Of a stretch of DNA of 64,000 bases, positions 1-9,106 are shown one piece after another. This stretch comes from Rhizobium sp. ASV20 (GTDB lineage: Bacteria; Pseudomonadota; Alphaproteobacteria; Rhizobiales; Rhizobiaceae): assembly GCF_016429015.1 (NCBI RefSeq), contig NZ_JAELTU010000010.1:1-64000 (forward strand), given 5' to 3'. How positions within the stretch are numbered: position 1 is the stretch's first letter; every line of letters starts with the position of its first letter. A program made the translations under genes and the position numbers. Below the pieces are notes generated by a model. It ran no database searches, was not told the origin of the DNA, and saw only the letters and a list, made by a program, of their open reading frames with translations.

Positions 1-12
1 GGAGTTCACATC

Positions 13-1218
13 ATGAGTCAGTCCAACGTCGTCTTTGCCGGCAACCGGAATGTCACGCGCGAGATTCTTTTCGCCAGGGCTGAGGAAATTGCCGCCGATC
101 TTTCCACGCGTGCCGCGGAGCTTGACCGCGAGGGCCGACCGCCCCTCGCGGAGATCGTCAAACTGAAGAATGCCGGCGTGTTGAATGCGCTGCATGCGCA
201 GCAAATCGGCGGCGGTGGCATCGACTGGGTGGACGCCTTGCGGCTCGTGCGTATCCTCGCGCGCGGAGAAAGCTCCATTGGCCAGCTTCTCGGCTATCAC
301 TACGTCAATAGCCAATACATCCATTGGGCCTTCGATGAGGCGCGAGCACAGGAGCTTGCCGGCAAGACCGTTGCCAGCAGTCTCTATTGGGGCGCAGCCG
401 TCAATCCGCGCGATCCGGGGCTCGTGCTGACGCGTCGCGCCAATGGTTATGTTCTGAATGGCCGGAAGTCTTTCTCGACCGCCGCGCGCGTCTCCGACTA
501 CATCAATGCCAATGCCACGCTCGATGACAGGATCGTCGGTTTCGCCGTCCCGACCGATCGGGCGGGCTACAAGGCCAACGACGATTGGGACAATTTTGGC
601 CAGCGTCTGTCCGACAGCGGCAGCGTCGAATTCCATGATTTCCCGGTCTATGAAGAGGATCTGGACAAGGCGGCATCGACCGGTGTCGAGGCGCCCGTTT
701 TGGCCACCTTCAATACGCCTCTTATTCAGCTGGTCTTCGTGAATTTCTATCTCGGCACAGCCGAGGGCGCGCTGCGTGAGGCTGTCGACTACGTGCGGAC
801 GACCACACGGCCATGGATAACCTCCGGCGTCGAACGGGCAGCTGACGACCCCTACATCCTCGAGCGTGTCGGCGAGTTCACCGCTGCCTTGAAAGCCTCT
901 GCCGCCTTGGCCGATAGTGCCGCCGCGACCGTACAGACGGCTCTTGCCAAAGGCCACAGGGTGACGGCGCGGGAGCGCGGCGAGGTTGCCGCCGAAGCCT
1001 ATGCCGCCAAGGTCAATGCCACCCACGTTTCCCTTGATATCACCTCACGCATATTCGAGCTCACGGGCGCGCGGTCGACGGCGGAGAAGCATCGCTTCGA
1101 TCGCTTCTGGCGCAATGTCCGTACGCATACTTTGCACGATCCCGTTTTCTACAAGGCCAAGGAAGTTGGAGAGTTCGTCCTCAATGGCAAGATTCCTGAG
1201 GTAAGCCTCTACAGCTAG
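13..1218 (+). CDS. DszC/SfnB-like acyl-CoA dehydrogenase-fold flavin monooxygenase
   Basis: 401-residue protein of the acyl-CoA dehydrogenase fold, in the branch that contains the FMNH2-dependent monooxygenase DszC and the SfnB sulfur-acquisition proteins rather than true fatty acyl-CoA dehydrogenases. The C-terminal signature RFWRNVRTHTLHDP is typical of this branch and is also found in the second paralogue at 3132-4349. The reaction is probably flavin-dependent oxygenation of an organosulfur or related small compound, with reduced flavin supplied by a separate reductase; the substrate is not readable. The start is set by GGAG eight bases upstream, so the first bases of the window are its ribosome site. 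A strong terminator follows at 1271-1312. The gene may be the last of an operon lying left of the window. Confidence 0.8.
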   Translation: MSQSNVVFAGNRNVTREILFARAEEIAADLSTRAAELDREGRPPLAEIVKLKNAGVLNALHAQQIGGGGIDWVDALRLVRILARGESSIGQLLGYHYVNSQYIHWAFDEARAQELAGKTVASSLYWGAAVNPRDPGLVLTRRANGYVLNGRKSFSTAARVSDYINANATLDDRIVGFAVPTDRAGYKANDDWDNFGQRLSDSGSVEFHDFPVYEEDLDKAASTGVEAPVLATFNTPLIQLVFVNFYLGTAEGALREAVDYVRTTTRPWITSGVERAADDPYILERVGEFTAALKASAALADSAAATVQTALAKGHRVTARERGEVAAEAYAAKVNATHVSLDITSRIFELTGARSTAEKHRFDRFWRNVRTHTLHDPVFYKAKEVGEFVLNGKIPEVSLYS

Positions 1219-1270
1219 GCCTATTCTCGCTGAAGGAGCACTCAGGCGAGAGAGGGGCCCCTGGCTGTCG

Positions 1271-1312
1271 AAAACCTCCATTCAATCCGAGAGGGTCGAA
1301 TGGAGGTTTTTC
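1271..1312 (+). terminator. Rho-independent terminator after the first monooxygenase gene
   Basis: Perfect 13-base inverted repeat (1271-1283 with 1298-1310, AAAACCTCCATTC and its complement) with a 14-base loop. The 3' arm ends in a T run, so it terminates rightward transcription 50 bases after the stop codon. Confidence 0.85.
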
Positions 1313-1423
1313 GTTGGAAGCGGAGTTTGCACACGCAACTTGCGTGCGTTCGAAGCGAGTGCAGATGCAGGCTGCGCGGGCTATTGACGTACAACCGGCT
1401 ATCAATCCAATATCGATAGGCGG

Positions 1424-1484
1424 ACGGTGTCTTCCATAAGGTGTTTCGCATTTTTCTATAAAGTCATCCGAGGTCGGACACCGT
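1424..1484 (+). promoter_or_regulatory. Structured 5' leader of the xanthine-type permease; candidate xanthine riboswitch
   Basis: An 8-bp closing stem (ACGGTGTC at 1424-1431 with GACACCGT at 1477-1484) encloses 45 bases that include CATAAGG and CCGAGGTC. It sits about 40 bases before the permease start, with the ribosome site TTGGAGG just beyond it. A compact stem with internal loops directly upstream of an NCS2 xanthine permease in an alphaproteobacterium is the setting of the NMT1 (xanthine-I) riboswitch. I see the stem; the class assignment is inference from context, since I cannot run a covariance model. The rest of the 308-base gap holds the terminator at 1271 and no gene. Confidence 0.4.
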
Positions 1485-1526
1485 AACCTGCATTTCTCGT
1501 TTGGAGGAAATGAGAAACGCAAAGGT

Positions 1527-3014
1527 ATGGAGGAGTTTACCTTGGCAGTACCCGCAGAGGAAAATACCGCGTCTTTATCCCCTGAGGATGAAAAGCTCGG
1601 TCTTGGCGCAAATCTGGCCTATGGCTTTCAGCATGTTCTCACGATGTATGGCGGTATTGTTGCCGTTCCCCTGATTATCGGTCAGGCATCGGGTCTCGCA
1701 CCCGCCGACGTAGCCCTGCTCGTCACAGCGTCGCTGTTTGCCGGCGGGCTCGCGACCATTCTGCAGACGATCGGGTTGCCGTTCTTTGGCAGCCGTCTTC
1801 CCCTCGTGCAGGGCGTGTCCTTTTCCGGCGTCGCGACCATGATCGCCATTACCGGGCACGGCGGCATCCAGGTCGTTCTCGGCGCCGTCATCGCAGCGTC
1901 GATCATCGGGTTTGCCATCACGCCTGTGTTTTCGCGCATCACGCGCTTCTTTCCGCCGCTTGTCACCGGCATCGTCATTACCACCATCGGATTGACGCTC
2001 ATGCCGGTTGCCGCGGGTTGGGCCATGGGCGGCAACAGGAGTGCACCGGAATTCGGCAGTCAGGCCAATGTCCTGCTTGCTGCTGCAACGCTTGTGATCG
2101 TCCTGCTGCTGAGCAAATTGGGAAGTGCTGTGATATCACGCCTTTCGATCCTGCTTGCCATCGTCATCGGAACAGGCATTGCCTATGCACTCGGGATGAC
2201 CGATTTCTCGCGCGTGTCGAATGGGCCTTTCGTCGCTCTGCCTCAGATCTTTCATTTCGGCTATCCGATATTCGATGCCGCCGCCATTCTCTCGATGTTC
2301 ATCGTCATCATGGTGATCCTGGTCGAGACGTCCGCGGACATCCTTGCTGTGGGCGAGATTGTCGGGACCAAAGTCGACGCGCGTCGGCTTGGCGATGGTT
2401 TGCGTGCAGACATGCTATCCAGCCTCATCGCCCCGGTTTTCGGTTCTTTCACCCAAAGCGCCTTTGCACAGAACGTCGGTCTGGTCGCCGTGACCGGCAT
2501 CAAGAGCCGCTATGTGGTAGCAACGGGCGGGCTCTTTCTCGTTGCCCTGGGATTGCTGCCGGTGGTGGGCCGCATCGTTGCCGCAGTCCCAAGCTCCGTT
2601 CTCGGCGGGGCTGGCCTTGTCCTGTTCGGAACGGTTGCTGCAAGCGGGATCAGGACACTCGCCAAGGTCGATTACGAGAACAACATGAATCTCATCATCG
2701 TGGCGACCTCGATCGGCTTCGGCATGATCCCAATCGCCTCGCCGACGTTCTACGAGCATTTCCCGCAATGGGTCGTCACCATCTTCCACTCCGGCATCAG
2801 CTCGGCGGCATTGATGGCAATCACGCTCAATCTTCTGTTCAATCACCTGAAGGTCGGCAATTCCGATCAGCAGTCGGTGTTCGTTGCAGGCACGGAACGG
2901 TCGATCCGATATCAGGATATCGCCGTTCTTCACGATGGCGACTATTTCCTCAATGGCAGGCTCTATGACGCCAATGGCGCGGAGGTCCCGCTCGTCATCG
3001 CAGAGGCTCATTAG
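1527..3014 (+). CDS. NCS2 family xanthine/urate-type permease
   Basis: 495-residue membrane protein of the nucleobase-cation symporter-2 (NAT) family, expected to import xanthine or uric acid with protons. Visible family marks are the first-helix QH motif (YGFQHVLTMYGG) and the signature QNVGLVAVTG, the form seen in bacterial xanthine permeases such as XanQ. About a dozen hydrophobic segments run through residues 30-450. It starts with ATG after TTGGAGG and ends in a terminator at 3029-3073. The gene stands alone between terminators, with a structured leader upstream that could make expression purine-dependent. Uracil or urate as substrate cannot be excluded from sequence alone. Confidence 0.85.
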   Translation: MEEFTLAVPAEENTASLSPEDEKLGLGANLAYGFQHVLTMYGGIVAVPLIIGQASGLAPADVALLVTASLFAGGLATILQTIGLPFFGSRLPLVQGVSFSGVATMIAITGHGGIQVVLGAVIAASIIGFAITPVFSRITRFFPPLVTGIVITTIGLTLMPVAAGWAMGGNRSAPEFGSQANVLLAAATLVIVLLLSKLGSAVISRLSILLAIVIGTGIAYALGMTDFSRVSNGPFVALPQIFHFGYPIFDAAAILSMFIVIMVILVETSADILAVGEIVGTKVDARRLGDGLRADMLSSLIAPVFGSFTQSAFAQNVGLVAVTGIKSRYVVATGGLFLVALGLLPVVGRIVAAVPSSVLGGAGLVLFGTVAASGIRTLAKVDYENNMNLIIVATSIGFGMIPIASPTFYEHFPQWVVTIFHSGISSAALMAITLNLLFNHLKVGNSDQQSVFVAGTERSIRYQDIAVLHDGDYFLNGRLYDANGAEVPLVIAEAH

Positions 3015-3028
3015 TCTCGGCTATTTAT

Positions 3029-3073
3029 AAAAGCGGCTTGAGAGCGCCTCCACGCTTTCAAGCCGCTTTTTTC
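3029..3073 (+). terminator. Rho-independent terminator after the permease gene
   Basis: Stem AAAAGCGGCTTGA (3029-3041) pairs with TCAAGCCGCTTTT (3058-3070), followed by further T residues. The A run on the 5' side makes it usable in both directions, so it may also end the leftward gene that stops at 3132. Confidence 0.85.
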
Positions 3074-3131
3074 ATGGTCGCTTGCTGGCCATTCGCGCCA
3101 TGGACCAGCAGGGCCATGGCTCAAAGCATCG

Positions 3132-4349
3132 TCAGAGGGCGCCGTTCTTCGGCGGAATGACGTCGTTGAGATGATAGTTGCCGACGACGTGGTATTTCCA
3201 GCGAACGGGATCGTGGAGCGTATGGGTGCGGGCATTGCGCCAGTGCCGATCGAGATTGAGATCGAGTTTGACCGATGCCGTGCCGGCAAGCTCGAACAGC
3301 GTGTTGGTCGCCTCGATGGCGATCTCCGTCGTCAGCACCTTGGCTGCAGCAACGGCCAAGGTCGCCTCGATCACTCTCTTCTCTGTGGTCTCGACCTGTG
3401 CGGCATCAACCTTGCGGCCTGCGCGCTCGATGGTCGCGGTGGCGGCCTCCAGCCGGATGGCGAGCTGGCCGACCTTGGAGATTGTCAACGGGTCGTCGCT
3501 GGCGCGTTCGACGCCACTATCCATCCAGGGGCGCGCCCTCGTTTTCACGAAATCCAGCGTCTCGGCAAAAGCGGCGCGGGCAATGCCTAGATCGATACCC
3601 GCATGGATGATCTGCCCGACCGAACCGATCGTCGTCGGTCGTTCGAAACCCTTGTGGTGTAGAACGACGTGATCGGCGTTCACATAGACATTGTTGAGAA
3701 CAGTGGTGCCGCTTCCGGTCGTGCGCTGGCCGAACCCATCCCAATCGTCGATGATTTCAACGCCCTCTGTACCCTTGGGCACGAAGGCCATCACAAGCTT
3801 GTCACTCTCGTCGAGCGCAAAGATCGTGATCCAATCGGCAAATAGAACGCCGGTGGAATAGAATTTTCGTCCGTTGATCCGGTAGCCCGGGCCGTCTCGT
3901 GTGATGCGGGTATTGTAATGGCCGACGGTTTTTGTTCCGCGTTCCGACAGGGCGTTGCCAAAGCGGTCGCCGGCGAGAGCCCTGCCAAAGAAGTAGCGTT
4001 TCTGATCTTCGGAGCCATCTACGCGAAGCGCTTCCAGAATGTAGAAGTGGTTTTGCGGAATCTGACCGATCGAACCGTCAGCCTGTGCCAGGATCGCAGT
4101 GACTTCGGCGAGTGTTGAGTTCGAGACGTCAAGCCCGCCGTATTCTTCCGGAACCGTGATTGCCAGGAGCCCCGATTGCGCCAGGATATCCATTTCGGCA
4201 AAGGGCAGCTGTCTTTCGCTGTCTCGCTCGGATGCGGTGGAGGCGAAATGCTCCGCAAGCTCGCGAGCAACGGCAAGCGCCTGCTGCTCGGTCTCAAGCA
4301 CGGTGGCCTGAGGGTGCTTGGAGTTGAGATGGTGCAATTGCGCGTTCAT
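3132..4349 (-). CDS. sfnB: SfnB family sulfur-acquisition oxidoreductase
   Basis: About 405 residues, acyl-CoA dehydrogenase fold of the SfnB type, a paralogue of the first gene in the window (shared C-terminal RHWRNARTHTLHDP). SfnB proteins belong to sulfate-starvation regulons and take part in use of sulfones and sulfonates; the exact reaction of family members is poorly defined. I place the start at the ATG at 4349, which has CGGAG seven bases before it, rather than the in-frame ATG at 4367, which has no ribosome site. The upstream gap carries a palindrome-like box at 4463-4475 that recurs before two other sulfur operons in the window. Confidence 0.75.
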   Translation of the reverse strand: MNAQLHHLNSKHPQATVLETEQQALAVARELAEHFASTASERDSERQLPFAEMDILAQSGLLAITVPEEYGGLDVSNSTLAEVTAILAQADGSIGQIPQNHFYILEALRVDGSEDQKRYFFGRALAGDRFGNALSERGTKTVGHYNTRITRDGPGYRINGRKFYSTGVLFADWITIFALDESDKLVMAFVPKGTEGVEIIDDWDGFGQRTTGSGTTVLNNVYVNADHVVLHHKGFERPTTIGSVGQIIHAGIDLGIARAAFAETLDFVKTRARPWMDSGVERASDDPLTISKVGQLAIRLEAATATIERAGRKVDAAQVETTEKRVIEATLAVAAAKVLTTEIAIEATNTLFELAGTASVKLDLNLDRHWRNARTHTLHDPVRWKYHVVGNYHLNDVIPPKNGAL

Positions 4350-4462
4350 GGGGGACTCCGATTTCATTCGGCGTCACGATGCCGCATTCAAAGCTGCGCT
4401 ACGAGGAAAGGCTTTTCGTTTTTTCCAATCGGTCCGCGCCTTCATTTCTTTATCGGTAGAAA

Positions 4463-4475
4463 TTATAGACAATAA
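4463..4475. promoter_or_regulatory. Candidate operator, TTATAG-A-CAATAA, upstream of sfnB
   Basis: Thirteen-base near-palindrome about 115 bases before the sfnB start. It matches the perfect palindrome TTATAG-A-CTATAA at 55888-55900 with one mismatch and also resembles the box at 57197-57209. All three lie upstream of predicted organosulfur genes. AT-rich boxes of this size can also be part of a -10 region, so the regulatory reading is inference. Confidence 0.4.
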
Positions 4476-4523
4476 CTGTACGGAGAAGGTGCGATGCGAT
4501 TGACCTCAAATCTTGGGCGCATT

Positions 4524-5822
4524 TCAATGCTGTCCTGCGCGCCAGTCTTCAAATCTGGCATGCGCAAGTGCGACGGACGCGACCAGTGGCGTGAAACGGT
4601 GGAAGGGCAGCGGGCGGCTCGACTGGAGCGGGAACGGCAGGGATTGAGACTGCTCGCCAAGCGCCAGTCTGGCAAGAACGTGACCCAGCTGAGCCGTCAT
4701 GGCGATACCGCGACCGTTGCAGCCAATGCCGCCGAAGAAATTGTCTCCGAACCGATAGAGCCTAGGCAGGAAGTCCGGTGTCATGATGGCAACGCCGGTC
4801 CAGACGACTTCGACACCGGGATGACGGGGCAGCTGGAGTTCGGACGCAAGACGATCGACCACGGCGCGGCCGACACGCTCGAAAGCTCCGATGGGATTGA
4901 TGGCCATGCCGCCGCTGATCAGCCTGTTGTCGCGGTCTAGCCGATAGGTAAAAAGATTGGAGCGCGTATCGCCAACGGGGCGTCGGTGCGGCGCGATACG
5001 GGCAACTGTCTCCGCCTCGATTGGCTTGGTCGCCACCTGATAGACCCTGAGCGGCACACCGGTCCGACCCATGCGGGTCGCAACACCGCTCGTAAAGGCG
5101 TTCGTCGCCAGAAGCACGCTGTCCGCTTCGATCTCCCGGTCCGCAAAGGCGATCCGCCAGATGCTGCCATGTCGCTCGACCCGATCCACCGGGCTGCTTT
5201 CGCTGATGTTGCCACCATGCCGCGTTACCGCATGCGCAAGACCATAGAGATAGTTCAACGGATGGATGGTTCCCCCGGAATGGTCGATCAGCCCGCCGGA
5301 ATAGATATCCATTCCCGTTTCGCTGTGGATCTCCTGCGCCTCGAGGAATTCGACGGGACGGCCAAGCTCCGCCCAATCGCGGGCGCGTTGGCGCAGAATG
5401 TCGGCCATAGCCTCGCCATAGGCAGGCTGCAGCCAGCCGGTCTGGGCTGCATCGCAGGCAATCCCTTCTTCGGCGATGGTCGCATAGACCCGATCGGCTC
5501 CCGTGCCGACGAGAGATAGAAGGGCGTCGGCTTTATCGCGAGGCAGCTTTTGGCGAACGGTCGCTGGATCCGCCTTGGCGAAATTCGGAACGACGAAGCC
5601 GGCATTCATGCCGCTTGCGCCGGCACCCAAGCGGCCCGCCTCCAGAACGCAGACGGAACGGCCGGCGCGGGCAAGATGAAGTGCTGCCGTGAGGCCCGTA
5701 AAACCGCCACCGATCACGACCACGTCGCAACGTGAAGGTAACTCGCGGACAAGCTCCGGCGGCGGGTTGGCCGTCAGCGTCCAGAGCGTCGGATTGGTGG
5801 GGCGGGCAATGCTGCTGGGCAT
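4524..5822 (-). CDS. FAD-dependent oxidoreductase, glycine/D-amino-acid oxidase family
   Basis: About 432 residues of the DAO family. The N-terminal dinucleotide fold DVVVIGGGFTGLTAALHLA binds FAD, and the C-terminal part has the expected GGIGCNGRGI segment. These enzymes oxidise secondary or primary amines to imines with release of an oxo-acid or aldehyde; the substrate is not identifiable. An ATG at 5822 has GGAAG eleven bases upstream and is preferred over an in-frame TTG at 5840 with no ribosome site. It lies downstream of the binding-protein gene of the branched-chain-type transporter on the same strand, separated by the hairpin at 5907-5934, so it probably acts on the same imported compound or its breakdown product. 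Confidence 0.8.
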   Translation of the reverse strand: MPSSIARPTNPTLWTLTANPPPELVRELPSRCDVVVIGGGFTGLTAALHLARAGRSVCVLEAGRLGAGASGMNAGFVVPNFAKADPATVRQKLPRDKADALLSLVGTGADRVYATIAEEGIACDAAQTGWLQPAYGEAMADILRQRARDWAELGRPVEFLEAQEIHSETGMDIYSGGLIDHSGGTIHPLNYLYGLAHAVTRHGGNISESSPVDRVERHGSIWRIAFADREIEADSVLLATNAFTSGVATRMGRTGVPLRVYQVATKPIEAETVARIAPHRRPVGDTRSNLFTYRLDRDNRLISGGMAINPIGAFERVGRAVVDRLASELQLPRHPGVEVVWTGVAIMTPDFLPRLYRFGDNFFGGIGCNGRGIAMTAQLGHVLARLALGEQSQSLPFPLQSSRPLPFHRFTPLVASVALAHARFEDWRAGQH

Positions 5823-5906
5823 GAGCGGGTGATCTTCCAAAATCTATGCCAGATCGCCGTGTCTATATGCCGGCCGCTGAAAGGAATCTTGGTTCATATT
5901 CTTTAG

Positions 5907-5934
5907 ACGAGGCGCCGTTTGACGCGCCTCGTCA
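5907..5934 (-). terminator. Hairpin between binding-protein gene and FAD oxidase gene
   Basis: Perfect 10-bp stem GACGAGGCGC / GCGCCTCGTC with an 8-base loop. There is no clean T run on the leftward strand (it continues TAAAGAAT), so it may be an attenuating or mRNA-stabilising hairpin that keeps the binding protein transcript abundant relative to the downstream oxidase gene. Confidence 0.5.
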
Positions 5935-5957
5935 TGCTTTCAATGACTTGTGCCAGA

Positions 5958-7214
5958 TTACTTGATCTTGTCCTTGAGAGCTGCGACGTCTTCCATCTTT
6001 AGCTCACCATCGGTCGTGACCTTGCCATCGGCGATCTTCCAGAGACGGAACGGGCCGGTGATGTCCCCATACTGATCGAAGGAAACCGGGCCGATGACGC
6101 CTTCGTAGCGGATCGGCTTGCCTTCCTTGATCAGGCCGAGGGCCTTGGCGAACTCGTCCTTGCCGGCATAGATCGGCGTGCCCTTCGGGTCGACAACCTT
6201 GTAGATGTCGTCCTTCAGCTTGGACGTGTCGTCGCCGGCGATCGCGAGAGCCAGACCAACGATCGCGCCAGCGTCGTAGGCGCGGTCCGCGGCCGGGTTG
6301 GTCGGCTCGATGCCAGAGAAATCCTTGTAGTTCTTGTTGAAGTAGTCGGTCGACGGCGTCGGCGTCGTGCCTGACGACGTTCCATAGGCATCCTTGAGGT
6401 AATCGGCTCCAACGGAGTCGATGAAGTCAGGGCTGTTCATGCCGTCATTGAGCAGGAATTTCTGCGGCCCGCCCTGTGAGATCCAGGTGCGGGCAATCGT
6501 GGCGCCGTCGACCGGCGTGCTGACGAGATAGAGCCCATCCGGGCTGCCTGCCATGCCGGCGGTGACTTCCGACGCATAGCTCGACTGCTTCTCATTGTAG
6601 GGCGTGGTCGAAACGATCGTGCCGCCGAGCGCCTTGTAGGCCTTCGAGAACTCGGCGACCATGTTGACGCCGAAGTCGCTGTTGACGTGAATGATCGCCA
6701 GCTTCTTGAAGCCCTTGTCGATCGCGTATTTGGCGGCAGCGATGCCCTGCAGCGAGTCCGAGGTGATCGTGCGGAAGAAGATGCCGTTGGTCTTGCCTTC
6801 ACGGCCGAGCGCCGTCAGCGTCGGCGAAGAGGCGGCCGGCGAGATCTGCACGACCTTGGCTGGTGCAGTGACCGAGGTCAGGATCGGGATCGTGACTGAA
6901 GAAATGATGCCGCCGATGACAGCGGGAACCTTCTTCACCTGCACGAGCTGCGTGGCAGCGTCGACTGCGACATTGCCCTGGCTCTGGCTGTCGCGGGTAT
7001 CCGTCACCAGATCGCAGCCGTGCACGCCGCCGGCGGCATTGATATCGCGAAAGGCCATCTCGACGGATTTCGCGCCGGCCTGGCCGTATTCGCCGGCCGG
7101 ACCGGTCAGTTCCATCACGAGACCCACCGTCACCTTGCAGTCGGCGGCATTGGCGGCGCCGGCTGCGGCCAGAAGGGCCAGAGCCGTCGTGATTTGAAAT
7201 ATCGTCTTCTTCAT
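5958..7214 (-). CDS. Periplasmic substrate-binding protein of a branched-chain-type (HAAT) ABC transporter
   Basis: 418 residues, type I periplasmic binding fold of the LivK/hydrophobic amino acid class. A signal peptide covers residues 1-23 (ANA before ADC). The ATG at 7214 is preceded by AAGGGGA at good spacing; an upstream in-frame start has none. It is the missing binding protein for the rightward livGFHM-like genes at 10449-13874, which lack one of their own. It belongs to the leftward GntR-led operon of unknown catabolic enzymes, so the ligand is likely a non-standard acid, amide or aromatic compound rather than leucine. Confidence 0.85.
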   Translation of the reverse strand: MKKTIFQITTALALLAAAGAANAADCKVTVGLVMELTGPAGEYGQAGAKSVEMAFRDINAAGGVHGCDLVTDTRDSQSQGNVAVDAATQLVQVKKVPAVIGGIISSVTIPILTSVTAPAKVVQISPAASSPTLTALGREGKTNGIFFRTITSDSLQGIAAAKYAIDKGFKKLAIIHVNSDFGVNMVAEFSKAYKALGGTIVSTTPYNEKQSSYASEVTAGMAGSPDGLYLVSTPVDGATIARTWISQGGPQKFLLNDGMNSPDFIDSVGADYLKDAYGTSSGTTPTPSTDYFNKNYKDFSGIEPTNPAADRAYDAGAIVGLALAIAGDDTSKLKDDIYKVVDPKGTPIYAGKDEFAKALGLIKEGKPIRYEGVIGPVSFDQYGDITGPFRLWKIADGKVTTDGELKMEDVAALKDKIK

Positions 7215-7265
7215 CTTTGTTCCCCTTGTTCGGTCAACGATTTTCATTTTGATTTTAGGAACCTG

Positions 7266-7694
7266 TCAGTTGTCCGGCATCTGCAGCCAGGTTTCATGCA
7301 GATGCTGCCATTCGACACCGTTAGGCGCCGATGAACTTGCGGTGAAAAGCGCGCTTGCCTGCCGCCGGCTGAATTTGCCGGCGCGCGACTGAGCCTCGAT
7401 ATAGGTCAGCACGATCGTATCCGCGGTTTCAAAGCTCGCGCGGATATCCGAAATCTCGATGCTGAAATCACCATGAAAGCTTGCACGGTTTGCGCGGATC
7501 AGCTCGATGGTCTGAGCCCGATCGAACACACGGCCGGTCGGCGGGATCATGTGAAAAGCCTGACCGAATGTGCGCTCGCAGCGGCCGAAATCGATGCTGT
7601 CGGCCGTTGCGGCATCGTACCATCCCTCGAAGAAACGATGGAAATCGAGGACCTCGGCGCTGGCCTGTTGAAAGAGAGAGGGCTGCTGGCTCAT
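7266..7694 (-). CDS. SnoaL/NTF2-like small protein
   Basis: 142 residues with the look of the NTF2-like/SnoaL superfamily (N-terminal helix FHRFFEGWYDA, TYIEAQSR strand, C-terminal WQHLHETWLQ). Members are small enzymes or binding proteins with a cone-shaped pocket, often isomerases, dehydratases or hydrolases in degradation pathways. The start codon overlaps the preceding aldo/keto reductase gene by four bases (ATGA), which indicates translational coupling. The catalytic role is not readable. Confidence 0.7.
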   Translation of the reverse strand: MSQQPSLFQQASAEVLDFHRFFEGWYDAATADSIDFGRCERTFGQAFHMIPPTGRVFDRAQTIELIRANRASFHGDFSIEISDIRASFETADTIVLTYIEAQSRAGKFSRRQASALFTASSSAPNGVEWQHLHETWLQMPDN

Positions 7695-8746
7695 ACTTTC
7701 CCCGCGTTGAGATTGTAGTGCATGATGGAGCCGTGCCGACCGGTTCGGTCGCGCTCCAGCGTATAAACGTCGCCCTCAACGCCCGGGCCTTGGGTAATGA
7801 TGCCGGAGATTTGCCGGCGGTCTTCGTCCGAGAGTGCGATATCCATGATCTTGGCATTGGCGAGCGCATGGGCCTGATTGCGGGCGCCGACGATGACGGC
7901 TGCGACCTGCGGCTGCTCCAGCACCCAGGCGCTGGCGATCGTGGCGATGTCGACGCCATGGCGATCACCGATCGCCTTCAACGTGCCGAGCAGCGATTGG
8001 AACAGCTCCCAGCCGCCGAAATCGTCGATGATCAGCTTATACTTGACGAGCGAACGGTTCTCGAGCGGCATTTCCGGTTCCGGCTGTCCCAGCCATTTAT
8101 CGCTCAGGAAACCGCCTGCCACCGAGCCGTAGCAGAGGAATCTAACGTCGTTTTCAGCCGCCAGCTTGGCGAGGCTGTGCGACGGCCGCTGATCCAGAAC
8201 CGAATATTGCAGCTGCTGACTGACAAGCGGAATGCCAGCAGCTAGGATCTCGGCAATATGCGGCGTGTCGAAGTTGGTTGTGCCGACATTGCGCACCTTG
8301 CCTTCCCGGCGCATCTCGTCCAGCCAGCTCAGCGCTTCGAGATAGCCGGGCAGGGCGTAGTCCCACCAGTGAAACTGCACCAGGTCGAGCTGCTCGGTTT
8401 TCAGCTTGCGTAGCGATTTGTCGACGATGCCGCGAATATAGTCGCGGCTGATCGTTGCAAGTTTCTCAAGATCGGGCACGAGCTTCGTGTGCACCTTCAT
8501 GGCGCCTGCAGCTTCCGCGCCGCGTTCGTTGCGCAGCCGCTCGCGCGCCTCGCCGATCAGTTCCTCGACGCCCGTATAGATGTCGGCGCAATCATAGGTG
8601 CGGATGCCGACATCGTAGGCAGCGATGAGGTCGGTGACGGCCTGGACGCGGTCGATGGCGCCGTGCCCTCCGGCAAGCTGCCAGCCGCCGCGGATGACGC
8701 GGGAAATCTTGTATCCGGGGCTGAGCTCAAAAGTCTTGGCGGTCAT
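7691..8746 (-). CDS. Aldo/keto reductase
   Basis: 351 residues of the aldo/keto reductase superfamily, a TIM barrel using NADPH. Visible elements are the active-site segment TYDCADIYTGVEE (catalytic Asp and Tyr), the barrel segment QLDLVQFHWWDY with the conserved His, and the C-terminal nucleotide-binding VAAVIVGARNQAHA. It probably reduces or oxidises a carbonyl in the pathway encoded by this operon. It lies five bases after the TIGR04076 gene and overlaps the SnoaL-like gene downstream. Confidence 0.85.
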   Translation of the reverse strand: MTAKTFELSPGYKISRVIRGGWQLAGGHGAIDRVQAVTDLIAAYDVGIRTYDCADIYTGVEELIGEARERLRNERGAEAAGAMKVHTKLVPDLEKLATISRDYIRGIVDKSLRKLKTEQLDLVQFHWWDYALPGYLEALSWLDEMRREGKVRNVGTTNFDTPHIAEILAAGIPLVSQQLQYSVLDQRPSHSLAKLAAENDVRFLCYGSVAGGFLSDKWLGQPEPEMPLENRSLVKYKLIIDDFGGWELFQSLLGTLKAIGDRHGVDIATIASAWVLEQPQVAAVIVGARNQAHALANAKIMDIALSDEDRRQISGIITQGPGVEGDVYTLERDRTGRHGSIMHYNLNAGKV

Positions 8747-8751
8747 GCTGT

Positions 8752-9105
8752 CTATTCTCCTTCAGGCAACGGCACTGCCGTCGTTTCGGCATGGCTGAAC
8801 CGCCGCGTGCCCGTTCTGACGATCCGCAGCCGGCTCGCGCAGTTGGGGTCGGGGCAGGCGATTTCCGCATCCGAGGTCATCCAGTCGTTCTTATGGGTTG
8901 GCCGTTGCTTGGCCGCGAGCAGCGGCAGCACGGCCGATATCGAGTAGATCGAAAAGCCCTGGCCCGGAGGCAGGGACAGCATTTCGCCCTTGAGCTCGAA
9001 ATAGTCGCCCGCCTTGGCACCGCAGTAGATCGGCCTTCCTTCGGGAATGACGGCCTCGACTCGAAGGTCGAAAAGTTCGAAACTGTCATCGGCGACTGTG
9101 GCCAT
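8752..9105 (-). CDS. TIGR04076 family protein
   Basis: 117-residue small protein that looks like the TIGR04076 family of unknown function (motifs EGRPIYCGAKAGDYFE, FSIYSISAVLPLLAAKQR, CPDPNC near the C-terminus). The two cysteines in CPDPNC could bind metal. The start is the ATG at 9105, one base after the stop of the DUF3830 gene; the longer open frame to 9324 runs through that gene and is ignored. Tight packing in the operon implies it works in the same pathway. Confidence 0.7.
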   Translation of the reverse strand: MATVADDSFELFDLRVEAVIPEGRPIYCGAKAGDYFELKGEMLSLPPGQGFSIYSISAVLPLLAAKQRPTHKNDWMTSDAEIACPDPNCASRLRIVRTGTRRFSHAETTAVPLPEGE

Positions 9106-9106
9106 G

